From assembly GCA_003427395.1 (NCBI GenBank), contig BFEA01000017.1:3266969-3330968 (forward strand): 64,000 bases of DNA, given 5' to 3'. The notes beneath the pieces are model-generated. The model had not been told where the DNA came from and ran no database searches. It worked only from the letters and a program-made list of their open reading frames with translations. The DNA is from Chara braunii. Taxonomy: Eukaryota > Streptophyta > Charophyceae > Charales > Characeae. Made by a program: the position numbers and the translations under genes. This document shows positions 1 through 11,698 of this stretch, piece after piece (position 1 is the stretch's first letter; every line of letters begins with the position of its first letter).

Positions 1-46
<46 letters not shown>
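1..46. repeat. (CA)n microsatellite at window edge
   Basis: Uninterrupted CA dinucleotides, cut by the window start, so the full length is unknown. Confidence 0.98.
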
Positions 47-339
47 GTTGATCACCGCAAAGCAACGCCCCGATAACATAGTTTGGTCCCCCGCGCCCCG
101 CGCAACGGGTAAAAAAAAGAAAAACCGCAGGCCCACGCACCGCACCGCACTGCACGACAGCGATCGGCGCTTTGCTTCCTCGGTCCACCCAACCAGCCTA
201 CCACTCTACCGGCCCGCTCCGCCGAACAACTCCCGACAATCCACCCAACCAGCCCGCCATGCTACCGCCCCGCTCCGACGGAACCGTGCGACAGCCTGCG
301 GAGTCTCACGTGGGCCCATCACGTGAGACCCACTTTTTG
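47..339. other. unassigned GC-rich spacer
   Basis: Open on the + strand (48-326), but the translation is Pro/Arg/His-rich low complexity with no domain. I see no reason to call a gene. It contains two similar copies of a short ACCCAACCAGCC segment near 188 and 243. Confidence 0.4.
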
Positions 340-1354
340 CTTTAGGGTATTAGAGAAGACAGGGTAGAGGACAGATGGATGAAGCAATTAAATTTAAACA
401 AAGAAGTCCTTAAGCCAATTAAATGGTTCCGGAACATGAAATTTAAACCTACCAAAGTAGCCTCCTTACAATGGCAAATTGAACACAGTTGTCTGCCTAC
501 CAATGATTGGTTCATTAGTAGAACGAATTCTGGGTACAAGAACCATACGATGAGTTCACGCGTAACCTATCCACGATTGGAAGAAGAGGGGTACTCTGGG
601 CCATATGGAGGAGAAGATGTACCTATGAGATAGAAGGGCCAAGGTTGGATGGTCCTGAATTCACAGACTCAATCAAACAACAAATTCAAACAGTGATTAG
701 GACACAGTGGGATAATGTCAAGGATTAAATTCAACACTTACACTCCGATAGTGAAATCCGGAACCATATTCAAAAATTCAGTCGCAATTGGCTTGGGGGC
801 CCACAAGGGAGGAAAATTAGCCAGGTCAAGAGGAAAGAGAGTGAGAGCAAGGAGGCTAAAGGTGTAAGTAATACATACTACGTGAAGTTAGAGGAATGGA
901 CGGTGGTAGATCCAGTATCCCAATGAGACACTTATCAAAATTCCCAGACCCATCTCCTCCACAACCAGGTTGTTTAGTTCCATGGTCATGGTTCGGAAAT
1001 GATTGAGGACTCATCTGATCAGGGTGGAATACAAGCTAAGTGGATATGAGAAAATTTGGCGCCCACAAATGGGTGAAGAGGCTTTATCTATTTGGAAGAT
1101 GAGATGACGGGTAAGGAGAAAAAGGAGATAGTGTGGTCTGGATGAGTAATAGGGCTAGTGTTTTAAGATCATCTGGCTCCTACGTTTGGGGGAAGAGGCC
1201 CAGTTCTCAGTTATCAACTCTTTCACCAATGTATCCAATGGGACACTAGACCCGGTTTCCAGCAGGTCCAGCTCCCCACCAATAGATGGAGTGACATGCA
1301 TAGGTATACTAGCTAGGGATGCTTGTATCACCTCAACTAGTATTACCTGCAGAG

Positions 1355-1385
<31 letters not shown>

Positions 1386-1386
1386 C
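340..1386 (+). mobile_element. 3' fragment of an L1-like LINE with poly(A)
   Basis: The frame at 379-633 contains LQWQIEHSCLPTNDWF, which resembles the segment after the reverse transcriptase in plant L1-type LINEs (W-x-I-x-H-x-x-LPT-x-x-W). Decayed coding continues with stops and frame changes to about 930. A non-coding tail with GACCCGGTTTCCAGCAGG (from 1252) leads to 26 A's at 1360-1385. The same tail plus poly(A) recurs at 38430-38505, and reversed at 43640-43775, so this is the 3' end of a family. No RT motif is in the window. The element is 5'-truncated and dead. Confidence 0.5.
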
Positions 1387-1519
1387 TATGCTTGCAGGGA
1401 CCTCTTGTTGTGGGTCTTGCCCTGACCTACAGGCATGGCTATTTGGCTACTATTTGTCTGTTTGGACTGTGGGACCATGCAGTGTGTTCATTCACTTTGG
1501 TACCGTGTGTCAGTACCAG

Positions 1520-1950
1520 ACTTGAATAATATTAAAAAAAATGTAGTTGAGGATTACTCTCACAACACACTACATTGCCTCAGCACAGTGTAACCAACAT
1601 GGTCTCCACCATACAGCAAACCTTGTACCTCAATGTTGCTCAGTCTGCTTTTGAGCGAACACTCTTTCTTACTTGTACTCCAAAAAATACAGCATAGTCT
1701 TTCGTTCCATGGGAACGATATGGGCCATGTTGTCCCCACAATACTAAAAAAAAAAATCAAAAATAGGAAATAAACATTTTTCCAGAGAATATTGTAGCAA
1801 AAAACTGAAAACCCGTGTAGCTTTGAAAAAAAACGTGCTCTCGAGGTGATAGCCACAACAATTGTCTAGGTACATCGCCGTTCGTGGAGATCTGTCAGTT
1901 CTGTCCTGAACGAGACAAATTTGGTCCAGAAAGGGGTCCTCGATATCTGA
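1520..1950. repeat. direct repeat D1, copy a (about 430 bp)
   Basis: This segment matches 7539-7957 in the same orientation along nearly its whole length with scattered substitutions. An example is the shared CAGTGTAACCAACATGGTC. Together the copies bracket the minus-strand composite at 1951-7538. They could be long terminal repeats, the pseudo-LTRs of a Penelope-like element, or copies of an unrelated non-coding repeat. Confidence 0.8.
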
Positions 1951-2264
1951 GGTTTTCGGTAAGTAAGTGTGGATCCGTCAGTTGGCCGATCATCTGTTAT
2001 GAACGAAACAAAACTAGTCCAGAATCGGAAGAGCTATCACACGTTACATGTACGAGGTGTTCAATTTTTTGGCTCATTCGTAATCTTCGTGTGTTTTTTT
2101 TTTTTTTTAAAAAAGAGAGACGGCGAAACAAAAAACATGCAACACGGTATCCAACTTATTCTAAGGTCCTCAATATCCAAGGCTTTTGGTTCTATATATA
2201 TTTTTTTTGCATATTATTATTCCCAGCCTCCATAGCACAAGGTGAGTTTCTGAGCCATCTGAGG

Positions 2265-3168
2265 TCAGCATCCTCCCAGTTTCCCCAACACTTTGTCCAG
2301 GGCAGCGAGGATTAATGAGTTCGGGAACCCGACCCTTTTCTGTTCTCTATGGAACATCATAACAGAGAGGGGTAGGAGCATTGGGCAGTTGATGTTTGAA
2401 TTAATACGATATAGGGTACCCATCAAATTAGCAATTTTCTGTTCTTTTCGTCTAAATGATAAGAAGGACCTCGTCACCATATATCGTGGTGCAGAGTGCT
2501 CATCCCAGATGTTTTCTGAGTTCTTAAATTTATGCATGGAGATAATTTCGACATAGCATTCAATAACAGACAATTTTGTTTTCAAGAATTCTGCTATATT
2601 AGTTTTTGGAAGGAGTAGTTCTTACGAGTTTCAGTGGGGATATCATGAAAACATCATTAACACCAATTTTTTCGAGCAAATGAAAGATATTCTGATAATT
2701 TTTGTTTATTTCCTGCAAATTCATGATTCGTACAGAAAAAGTGGCGTTTCTCAAATTGTGAACAAAGGGTTCGATTTCGGGAATTTCATTCGGTCTGACC
2801 CGAACGTGCTCATCAGTTCTGGGCAGCTGGTACCTGTGACATACACATTCAGCAACAAAGTTAGATGCATAGGTCATATGGTTATGCGACAAATCATCGA
2901 CAGACTTAGCTTTCGTCCAGACTGTTCATAGCTTGCATTGTATCAAACCAGATAATCCTGGAGAGTGCACTTTCTCTGCAATCAATTCACAAACTTCTCT
3001 TCTGACAATATTCTTGTCAATGCTCCAACTAAAGGGTAGTTTAACCACAATTCCTTGTCCGCAATTTATCCCCAACCTCTTCCTCAGTTCTATGAAAACG
3101 AGGCTCTGAGCAATTTGTCGGCCCCTTTTTGTGTTAATACTCTTCATGCATTTTAACATCGCAAACAA
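2265..3168 (-). pseudogene. decayed retroelement block downstream of GIY-YIG
   Basis: Three adjacent minus-strand open stretches (3168-2926, 2892-2599, 2585-2265) read as one interrupted protein. Visible landmarks are VVKLPFSWSIDKNIVRREV, then LSHNHMTYASNFVAECVCHR with a C-x-C-H cluster, then LMGTLYRINSNINCPM and REQKRVGFPNSLI. The last two have the look of the thumb region of Penelope-like reverse transcriptases (xLxxRxxxx...E...GYPxxxI). No YxDD-type palm motif is present, so the RT core is either deleted or the resemblance is misleading. It is interrupted at 2595 and 2920, and no functional product is expected. Confidence 0.45.
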
Positions 3169-3424
3169 TTCCTCGGTTTTTTTTTCTTCTACGATAATTT
3201 TTCTCTTTCATGGTGCTCTTAATAGGGCTAGTACTTCAGTTTTTCTTCGATCAGATTCGGTTTTGGTTTTAATTAAGCACGTCATTTCTCATGACCCACC
3301 TTGTTCAAGACCTCTTTCATATCTTTCAATAGCCAACATCGCACCTCCCCATCCCTGAATTTTGATTGACCAAAAACAAGCTTAATTAGTCTCCATAAGG
3401 TAATACATACATTCCACCGAAAAC

Positions 3425-3964
3425 TCACAATTTTCTTTCGGTGATGCTTCCCCACGGACTGATTAAGTAATTTTCGCAAATCAAAAGTCTTGTCATCTGA
3501 GAAATTGTGAGAAAAAGAGATAGGGGTTCATTTAACAGGAGAGACAAAGGACGTTCGTTCTGCTTTTTGACTTTGCGTGGGTGCGCCAAACCAGGATTTT
3601 CGTCCCGAATGACCTTATCCTCAATCCGCTTTAATTTGTTTTTCATACATAGCTGAATAGGGATCACAGTATATCGATGCGCCCCTTGCTTTCCAAGTCG
3701 TCTATGAACCCTAAAGATGGGATTTTCAGTAGCTATGACGTGCTCCTTCCATCTATCATGCAAAGTTTGACAAGTCTGACCCACATAAACGTGTCGACAA
3801 AATGGTGAAATCGGGACGTAGACACATGAGGAGCATTTGCGAATTTCGGTAACGTTCATCCAATCTAACTGTTCCCAGAATTTCCGATAGGTATTCCTCC
3901 ATCTAAAAAAAATTGTGAAACATGTATAAAGTGTACCGAATCTGAAAACGTTTTCGAAAAACAT
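3425..3964 (-). pseudogene. GIY-YIG endonuclease domain, retroelement-derived
   Basis: Residues about 43-80 of this 179-codon frame read CSSCVYVPISPFCRHVYVGQ followed by TCQTLHDRWKEHV. This fits the GIY-YIG pattern: Y in the first strand, H-V-Y-V-G-x-T for the 'YIG' strand, and the conserved Arg and His of the R-x-x-EH helix. A C-x2-C pair directly precedes it, as in the Penelope-like group. In such elements the domain nicks the target DNA for integration. It is in frame with a Lys-rich tail (KLKRIEDKVIRDENPGLAHP). The upstream coding part is frameshifted, so it is likely dead. Confidence 0.65.
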
Positions 3965-4559
3965 TTTGATCTGACCCTAGAGAGACATAATTTTTTCACT
4001 AATCCATCCGAGGAGGCGTAGTGTAGCACGCTTGGAGATCTAATGTCCGACCACATCTTCATATTTTGCGTTATCATCAGAGCATTGCTCGCCATCTTCT
4101 TCATCCTCATTTCCAGGGTCGTCTTCTAGTTCGTTGTTGCCATGCACGAGTTTGTAGAACTCGTCGGTGTCTAGTTTGGCGAGTTTCCATACGCATTTAT
4201 CCTTCCTGACCCACTTGATGTTTCTCTTGACTCACAAACTTTTGATTTTCCTTCCATTCATTTCCATATAGTGATCGAGCCTTTGCCTCATGTACTCAAC
4301 GATCCCTGCCTCGGTCTTATCTTCACCCTGCTCCCGTTGTTGAGCTTTAACTTGTATTGCTCATCTTCGGACTCGGCGCTGGTTAAGTCTTCATTTTTTT
4401 TAGTACTTCCCTTCATCCTGTCTGCCGGAGGTGTGACGCACGTGCGGAGGGCACGTGCGGAGATGGTGTGAGAGAGAGAGAGAGAGGGAGAGGAGATGGA
4501 CACACACATGAAGCAACAGTTGAATGAAGGTCCAATCCGGCAATGAATGAATGAACGAA

Positions 4560-5827
4560 CAGAATGAACGAACCTCCGCCCTGGGCCTATGCCGAAGTGA
4601 TATACCGGCCTAGGTCCAGGTACAGGATAACCTGGTACCGGACCAGGGTTAGGCCGACGGCCTGAAACTGGTCCGGCCTCACTGCCGGGCCGTAGGGGTA
4701 CCGCTACACGATCCTTGGACCTGTGAATGGATCAAGCGATACATCAAACACGCTATCCGCTGAAATAGCGGAAACCCAAAAGGAACGGCAAAAGGACCAA
4801 TCCTAAATGCGGAGCAGGCTCCATGCATGAAAAGAGATGCAATGCAGACTAAGCCGCAAGCCTAATCCATACCATAATGTCTGGTCTGTGTCGACCCAAG
4901 AAGTAGAAAAAATGTCGGACCTGTGTCGGCCAAGAAAGAGAAAAATGTCTGACCTGTGTCGGCCAAGAAAAAGAAAAATGTCTGACCTCTGTCGGCCAAG
5001 AAAGAGAAAAATGTCTCCTCGGTCAAAGGGGCTGAATATAAATCAACACCAGTGCCCTAAAGGCCAAAGAATAACTAAACCGATGTCCTGCGTCGAAAAC
5101 CAATGTGGCACAGTCTCACGTGCCCTGTACACAATGCACAATACCTGAAGAAAAGAGAAAGGGGACTCAGTCGCATGGCAAAAGTAGGAATGGGTGGGAA
5201 GGCGGCAGGTACAGCTCTCAGAGTAAACTCCAAGGGGCCACCCACACAACCAGGAAAGGGGTCATCAGGCTCAGAGGGGGAGTTATAGCACGACACCGAG
5301 CTCAATGGAAACCATCAAACGGGTACCGCTAGATAAAAGGGGGGAAAAACACTCGCACAAGGGAGCACACATAAGGTGAGCCTGGGAGGAGAGAGGGTTA
5401 TGCCGGCATAGACATGTGGCCAGAAGCCGCGAGCAATGAAAACGTACACTCCAGAGGAGGGCGCGCAGCATAAGGTAAGGCAGAAGGGCGGCGAGCGGAC
5501 ACACCCACATAGACAGGGAAAATTGGGATCATCATGCGACTGAAGGGTAAGCTCGAGGGTGGTGGATAGGTGGGAATGATGGGAACTCCGTAGCCGGAAA
5601 AGTGAAGTAGTCCAACTGATGAGTGTCGAGACTGAAGTCGAACCGAAGTAGCCTGGATGAAGTAGGAGTACCGCAAGAACCGAGTAGAAGTCCGGAAGAA
5701 TGTGACAGGTACTTTGGTACTGAAGAGCGGCACTGAGGTCGAAAGTCGAATGTAGAAGCCGAAACCGGGAGCTGCTGCATACGTGTCCAGGAATGGTGAG
5801 AGACAAAGGGGGGGAAATGGATATAGA
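4560..5827 (-). mobile_element. probable LTR / 3' region of the nested Ty3-type fragment
   Basis: Non-coding DNA lies directly 3' (minus strand) of the chromodomain-coding end, where a Ty3/gypsy LTR would be. It has a tandem repeat of about 33 bp at 4905-5020 (ATGTCNGACCTGTGTCGGCC units, 3.5 copies). I cannot define both LTR ends. Several overlapping open frames across 5315-5913 are shadows of biased composition. Confidence 0.35.
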
Positions 5828-6358
5828 TCAGTCAAGATAACGAGAAGGAAGTCGATGGGTACGCTGAGGGCGAGAGGAATGAACTGCAACAACAGGCGGA
5901 ACCACATCCACAAGGGAAAGAGAGCCTGGGGCGGGTACCGGTGGAGCAGGAGGACCTATCGATGGAGGAGGGGGAATGTTAGTGGTTGCAGATGTAGAGG
6001 GGTCAGTAGTAGGAGGACGAGAAGTAGGGGGGGAAGATGATGAAGGGAAAGGATGAGCACGATCGTAAGCACGCACGAAAGTCATAGCATGCTTCAGGTG
6101 TTCAAGAGGCTCCCAAGTAGACTCCTCGTCAAGATAACCCTTCCATCGAACGAGATACTCGAGGCGGGGAGGGTCACCATCAGTCATACGCCGGGACGCA
6201 ATATAAAAGACGACAAACTTCTCGTGACCCTCAATGATGATGGGTGAGGGGCGAGGGTAAGGTTGACCATGGAACTCGGGCGGAGACCGTCTGAAGGGGT
6301 ATATTTGTGTTCGCGTTCTCGTTCGTGCTCGTGTGATCCCCCTGTCCTCTATTTGCAA
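5828..6358 (-). pseudogene. chromodomain C-terminus of a Ty3/gypsy (chromovirus) Pol
   Basis: The frame contains PSPIIIEGHEKFVVFYIASR, then RLEYLVRWKGYLDEESTWEP and LEHLKHA. This is the classic chromodomain core YLVRWKGY...STWEP that ends chromovirus integrases and steers insertion to marked chromatin. A Pro/Ser-rich tail ends in PSRYLD and a stop. The N-terminal integrase, RT and protease are absent, and the reading leaves chromovirus similarity above about 6240. It is therefore a 5'-truncated fragment nested in the GIY-YIG composite. Confidence 0.75.
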
Positions 6359-6359
6359 T

Positions 6360-7295
6360 GACAGACAACAGATTCATAGCATCTTCCAACTTGACTTCGC
6401 TCGAATTGCTGCTCTGGACAACATTCATCTTTCCAACCTTCTTGGTTTCCTCAACATCTGATGAAACTTCAATCCGTGGTTGCCTTATCTGGATACCTCC
6501 ACTCTGAGATCTCGATTTGGACTTCTGACGCTCAATGGAGGGTGAATTCGCTCCCACCACCCACTTTTTCTTCTCGTTACTATTAGCCTCCTCCTTTACA
6601 CCCTTTCCTTCAATTTCTTGCACCATCTTGATTATCTTCTCTCGTTCCACCTCAGCTTCTTTGGATTTTTTACCACAGCATCCAGTTTTTCAAAGATTCT
6701 CCTGAGAGAGATGCCGAAATTCTCAGCCATCCATGCCTTCAGGTTTTTTTTATCGTCTTCCGATTTACACTCCGCTTTACCGTGCCCTTTCTTCGCGCCT
6801 TGCTTGCTGCTTCCGCTAAAGTCTTCAACAATTTTCTTTGTTTCATCTTGCTTTTTCGCCTTCCATTTTTCAATCAGCTCGAAATGCTTCCTTGTGAACC
6901 ATGCCCTATTTCTCGGAGTGGGAAAAGGGTTCGCTGCAGGAGTCCTTTGGTAGTTTTGGTGCCCATAGTTCCAACTCGGAGGTGGTTGAGGAGGTCCCAG
7001 TAGCGCCGGAGGCGCTAGTGCTGGTACTCATCCATAGTGAGGATAAGTGTAGCTTGGCTGTGACACTGCAGGCAACGTCGGAGGTTGGAGGTTCTGACCA
7101 ACAACCGATACGGTGGCAGGCGGTGTCACCGCTTGATACCGTCGATCCTTGACCACCTTCACTTGCCTCGCCCTCCTTCCCTCCTACGAACGTACTTGCG
7201 GGCTTGAACTTGAAGTTTTGATTCTTGATGCCTTGACGCCAACGATTCACCTGCAAAAATGTGTCTAGTACTCTCCCCACATCCCTATTGATCAA
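6360..7295 (-). pseudogene. ORF1-like Lys-rich region of the composite element
   Basis: Two open stretches (7295-6906 and 6650-6360) plus a frame-shifted middle read as one decayed protein. It has a Pro/Tyr/Asn-rich part, then a basic helical part (RKHFELIEKWKAKKQDETKK and NLKAWMAENFGISLRRIFEK), then an acidic/Ser part. I recognise no catalytic domain. It may be a Gag- or ORF1-type nucleic-acid-binding protein of the host retroelement. The chromodomain fragment abruptly replaces it near 6350. Confidence 0.4.
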
Positions 7296-7538
7296 TCGTA
7301 AGGGTAGTTGCGTGGAGCTAGTATAATAGAGAGTGTAATAAGGAGTGAGAAAGAACGCACATGTAGTACGAGTTCAAACCGGATCCCGCACACCATTACG
7401 TAGGGGAAGAAACACGATTGCGCTAATCCCTGTGATATAGAGCAAGAGATAGATAGGAAAAACTCGATGAAGATAGCGCAGTACAAGGTGAGTGTGTCCA
7501 AACACAATCGCAAGGTCGTTCGCCAGACTCATCAATAG

Positions 7539-7957
7539 ACTTCAATAATATAGTTGAGGATTACTCTCACTGCACACCACATTGCCTCAGCGCAGTGTAA
7601 CCAACATGGTCTCCACCATACCGCAAACCTTCTATCTCAGTGCTACTCAGTCTGCTTTCAAGCGAACGCTCTTTCTTACTTATACTCCAAAAAATACCGC
7701 ATAACCTTTCGTTCCACGGGAATGATATGGGTCACGCTGTCTCTGCAATACTGAAAAAAATAAAAAATAGGAAATAAACATTTTTTCAGAGATTCTCAAA
7801 ATTATAGCAAAAAACTTAAAACCCATGTAGCTTTGAAAAAAACGTGTTCTCTAGGAGACAGCCACACCGATTGTCCAGGCACATCTCCGTTCGTGGAGAT
7901 CCGTCACTTTTGTCCTGAACAAAACAAAACTGGTCTAGAAGCGGGTCCTCGATATAC
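7539..7957. repeat. direct repeat D1, copy b (about 420 bp)
   Basis: Diverged second copy of 1520-1950, same orientation. It starts at ACTTCAATAATATAGTTGAGG-like sequence and ends near the shared GGGTCCTCGATAT. Confidence 0.8.
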
Positions 7958-9000
7958 CAAGCAGCAGTTTGTACTGCGTTTCATTCTTCATCTGCTCAAC
8001 TTTGGAATACGACGGAGCTGCTTCTCTCCACTCCACCATCTCCTCCTTCCACTTCATCTCTCTCTCTCCTCCACAACGACAGGACCGCCACCTCGGCAGG
8101 TCCGTTACACTGTTGTCCGCGTGGGAGTGGCCCTGCTTCCACCCATCCATCCCGTAGTGCAGGCGGCCAAGGCCAAGGTCGTCACACACACACACACTCG
8201 AACACTGCGCTCAGCGTCCGCACCTGCCCCGCCCCGCCTCCGAATGAATCTATGTCAAGATCCAGGATGCATGTTGTCGACAGGATCTGAGCTTGGGCAG
8301 TTGCTGCTCATCCGCATGCGTGGCTAGTGCCTTAACACATTGGTCATAGTTTGAGTATGAGTTGCCTGTGTGGCACGTTGGTGTTGAAAAGTGTCATGCC
8401 AGCTATTTACCTCTTCGCCTGCTCCCCCCCCCCCCATTCCACCCCGCCGACGAACAGGGGGCGGTAGAACAACAGTGGGTGTGCTACTATTCGTCACCCC
8501 CATCGGGTGGTTGTTGTTGCCTGCGCACGTGGTCATCTGCATACCATGTGGAAACTTCCTAAGGGATTTGAAGACCCCCTCTGGCTAAGGGGCTCCGCTA
8601 CAGTCACATCTGGGTGTTTGATCAAGATCTCGGCCTACCCCATATACCTTTACCTACAGTTCTAATCTAGATGATCAGGTCTAACTACTGCATCAGTGGT
8701 TTACCATCATCTTGAAGGCCCCTTCTCCCACGCGGTGTTTGAAGGCCAAGATCATGTGACCTTGGTAATTTCTACGCTCCTTGTCATTCAAGAGTTGGAT
8801 ATCACCCCTCCACTCACTAATGAATTTTCCCCCACTCCTTTTCCCTATCTCTCTCTTCTATCACCTCATCATCTTTCACTAATCCTACCACTAATCCCTC
8901 ACCTTTTTTAATTTTTCTCTCCTCTTTTCTCCACTTTTCTCGTCTTCTTTCCACTGCCCTCTCCTATACCTTACTCTTCACTCACACTCGTTTGTGAGTG
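7958..9000. other. intergenic, no gene seen
   Basis: Mixed-composition DNA with a short CA run near 8184 and a C10 tract near 8424. The longest open frames give no recognisable domain. A pyrimidine-rich stretch occupies 8840-8965. Confidence 0.5.
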
Positions 9001-9106
9001 TGCATATCTATGTGTGTGTGAGGTCATGTTCTCTATACACCGTGACCACTTGACATAAGAAAAAGCATGACTGTACTAGACTATTTCGTCGGATTTTAGC
9101 CAACTC

Positions 9107-9210
9107 ATCATGTGTGTATGTGTGTGTGTGTGTGAGTGAGAGAGAGACAGCGAGCGAGAGAGAGAGAGAGAGTGAACGAACATAGAGAGAGAGAGAGAGA
9201 GAGAGAGAAA
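9107..9210. repeat. (TG)n followed by (GA)n microsatellites
   Basis: TG run at 9113-9133, then AG/GA runs at 9136-9210 broken by a GTGAACGAACATA spacer. A separate (ATT)n run sits at 9324-9341. Confidence 0.95.
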
Positions 9211-9539
9211 AGGGAGAGGTTGCTTCGGCGGCACTGACCACCGACCCCCGAGCAGAATGTAACCCCCACCCGACATTGCGGTTTCCGACCAAAAGAATGG
9301 CTTGTATACATTCACAATGATTGTATTATTATTATTATTATTAAAAACGATTTGCTTGACCCCACCTCTTCTACTTGTTGTATGAAAGAATGGAGGCATG
9401 CGGGATGTGTGATGCATCCACCGAATGACGTCGCAAGGCCGGCTCTGTCATCTATCCGGCTTGCGTGCTTGTGCATGTCATGTCCCCCATGTTGTGATCT
9501 TGGTGTGTTGCGCAGTGTGGAGGACCGTGTCGCGTTCCC

Positions 9540-10240
9540 GATGAGAGAGAAAGGGGGAGACAGACAGGCACCGATATACAAATTGACAACCAGATAGACA
9601 GACACGAACATACAGACAAGCATTGACAGACAACTTGAAACATATAGTGACAGGCAAATAGACAAACAATGACAGACGGACATACATTGGCAGACAAACA
9701 GACAAGGTATCAGACAGACAGACACAGAAAAAGGGAGATAGCAGGTGGGGCTCATGAAGAAGCGCGTGTAGAGGTAGAAGAAGGAGAAGAAGAAAAAAAA
9801 GAAGAGGGGATAAGAGGGTGAAGAAAAAAAAGGAAGGAAAAACGAAGGGAAAAGATAAACATACGGGCAAGATATGGACAGACAGAAAGATACAACTAGA
9901 CAAACAGTCAGTCGGACAGACAAGCAAGACAGATAGAGAAAAAAGAATGGACAGACATACGTGCAAAAACATACAGACGCGAAACAGGCTTATAGACACA
10001 AACAGAGAAACGAACACACAGATGGATAGAGGCGGACAGACAAAAATGTACAAACGGACAAAACAGAAACAGACAGACAGGGACTGACAGACAGACAGAC
10101 CGACAGACAGGCAGATGGGTCAAGTCAGACAGACAGACACGGAGAGAGAGAGCGCATGTATGAAGAAGACAGTGGGCGAATAGAGAAAAGACAAGCGAGA
10201 GAGAGAGAAGAGAAGGAAAGGACAAGGGAGAAAAGAGAGA
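9540..10240. repeat. purine-rich GACA/CAGA repeat tract, about 700 bp
   Basis: Degenerate (GACA)n and (CAGA)n units with GAAGAA-rich and AGAGAG-rich interruptions. One strand is almost all purine plus C. The long open frames on both strands (for example minus 9312-10225, all Ser/Leu/Cys/Phe) are artefacts of this tract. Confidence 0.9.
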
Positions 10241-11523
10241 AACGTACGTTGTACTAATGGCGGTTTGCGGAAGTGACGCCGAGTTGTGCCTTGGTCATCA
10301 GTTGCGAAGTGGCTCCAGCTGCTGTCATGTTTTGGGCTAGAGTAGTGTCCGCTAGGATAGGTTGGGCACTAAACGTGAGGTCATAAGAGCCGCATTATCT
10401 TCCTTGTGGGTAATAGGGGCAGGTGTTTATTTCCGACATTCGAGTTCACTGTAGTGTTCTTATTTTAACACATATCTCGGTGCTTAATGCCTTCTGCGAG
10501 GTACAAGGCTATTTGGTTTGCAATGTGCCGCAACATTCTGGTTCTCTATTTATTGTTGCCGTTCATATTTCTCGCACATAATTATCTGCAATCAGACTTG
10601 CCTTCTCGACGCTCAACATGCGTACAAAGAGAAGACGATCACACAAACGACTTGCGCCCACACAAAGCTCAGAGATAACATAGCCAAGAACACAGTTCAT
10701 ATCCAAACTTACCTCGATTGGTTATGGCAGATCAGTTGCGTCCGACAACTTATTCGCACATACGCAACTCTGTAATCTCCCTAGATGTCACGCACACGAG
10801 CACGCGATACCTACACGCACACGCACACTAACTGTACTAACCCGCAACTATGGCTGCCGCCCACCTCCTCTTGTGCCACTTCTCCTACGCTTCAATATCG
10901 CTTCCGCACTGCTCACAAGCGGAATAAGATCCTTGAAAGTTCGTTGGCTTCATATTTTTAGATTATCAAGGTCGGTTCTTGAATGTTGGGACCGAGGTGC
11001 ACACAATCCCACATGGTACTTACAGACTTGACAAATGGGTGACTGGGACTAGGTACCGCTGATTGGGCAGGCTAGGACTGCCGACCTGACCATTTGTCCA
11101 CGGACTGCAGCCTAGGACTCACGACGGGTCAGTTACGGATCTTCAAGAAGATTCTGTACTTGACCCTTCAGTACTGTAGCAGCTACAACCCAGACCTCTA
11201 ACCTATAGACCTATGGTTCAAGCTCATGCGAGTCAACGGACACTGTACCCAGGAGAGGGCGAGGCTTAGGAATCAAGCCCTGGGAACTGCATATGTTGCC
11301 ACAGCATCACATCTGGGAGTTTCAGGTTGTCAAGTTGAACGTACGGAGGCCCCTAAGCTGACCCTTAAATGTTCACGCATTCGGTTCCCCGTACGGGGCT
11401 TGAACCTGAAGGGGTTCGGACCCCGCAAAAAATTATTTTGGCACCTGAATTTTTTTTTCTTATGTTTTTTTATGAGTTCTTTGTAATATAAGGTATCTTC
11501 CTCTTAAATTTTGAGGCATTCTG
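10241..11523. other. intergenic, no gene seen
   Basis: No convincing coding region. At 11376-11430 there is an outlying piece of the GC-rich CCGTACGGGG/GAACCTGAAGGGG repeat family that dominates 11.7-14.3 and 21-23.7 kb. Confidence 0.5.
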
Positions 11524-11698
11524 TTAAACCACTAGTACCTTTGGCATCCGGTTTCGACAAGTTTTTGCCAGCTCCCGAACTTTTAGGAGGTCGAGTCCGG
11601 CGTTGATCAATCTGATCGGCGGTCGCTGTTTCGTTTCGGCCTCCTGAAAGGTCATAGGCCCGCTATTTTCCGAACCGACAAAGGTACTAGTGGTTTAA
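11524..11698. mobile_element. MITE family M4, copy a (175 bp, 20-bp perfect TIRs)
   Basis: It begins TTAAACCACTAGTACCTTTG and ends with the exact reverse complement, CAAAGGTACTAGTGGTTTAA. The TTAA ends suggest a TTAA target preference (inference). A second, more diverged copy lies at 57979-58180. It is non-coding, so any mobility would need a transposase from elsewhere. Confidence 0.85.

Larger units (their letters stand above)
1951..7538 (-). mobile_element. composite retroelement wreck, GIY-YIG bearing, with nested Ty3 fragment
   Basis: Read on the minus strand the order is as follows. First comes a Lys-rich ORF1-like region (7295-6360). Then a chromodomain fragment of another element (6358-5828) with about 1.2 kb of non-coding, LTR-like DNA. 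Next is an acidic linker (about 4230-4050, with KCVWKLAKLDTDEFYKLVHG), a GIY-YIG domain (3964-3425), and a conserved Cys/His-containing block (3168-2265). The host element is broken by stops and frameshifts throughout. A GIY-YIG domain ahead of the other conserved blocks suggests a permuted Penelope-like element (inference), but no RT catalytic motif was found here. Confidence 0.5.

Noticed and set aside
5315-5913. Overlapping minus-strand frames of 163 and 171 codons near the chromodomain fragment.
   Set aside because: They lie in the presumed LTR/3' region, overlap in different frames and show no domain.
1520-7957. Calling the D1 pair the LTRs of an intact Ty3/gypsy element.
   Set aside because: The chromodomain fragment lies near the wrong end and most of Gag-Pol is absent. 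The chromodomain piece looks nested, so LTR identity is unproven.
9312-10225. Long minus-strand open frames rich in Cys, Leu, Ser and Phe.
   Set aside because: They are translations of the GACA/CAGA repeat tract and exist in several frames at once.
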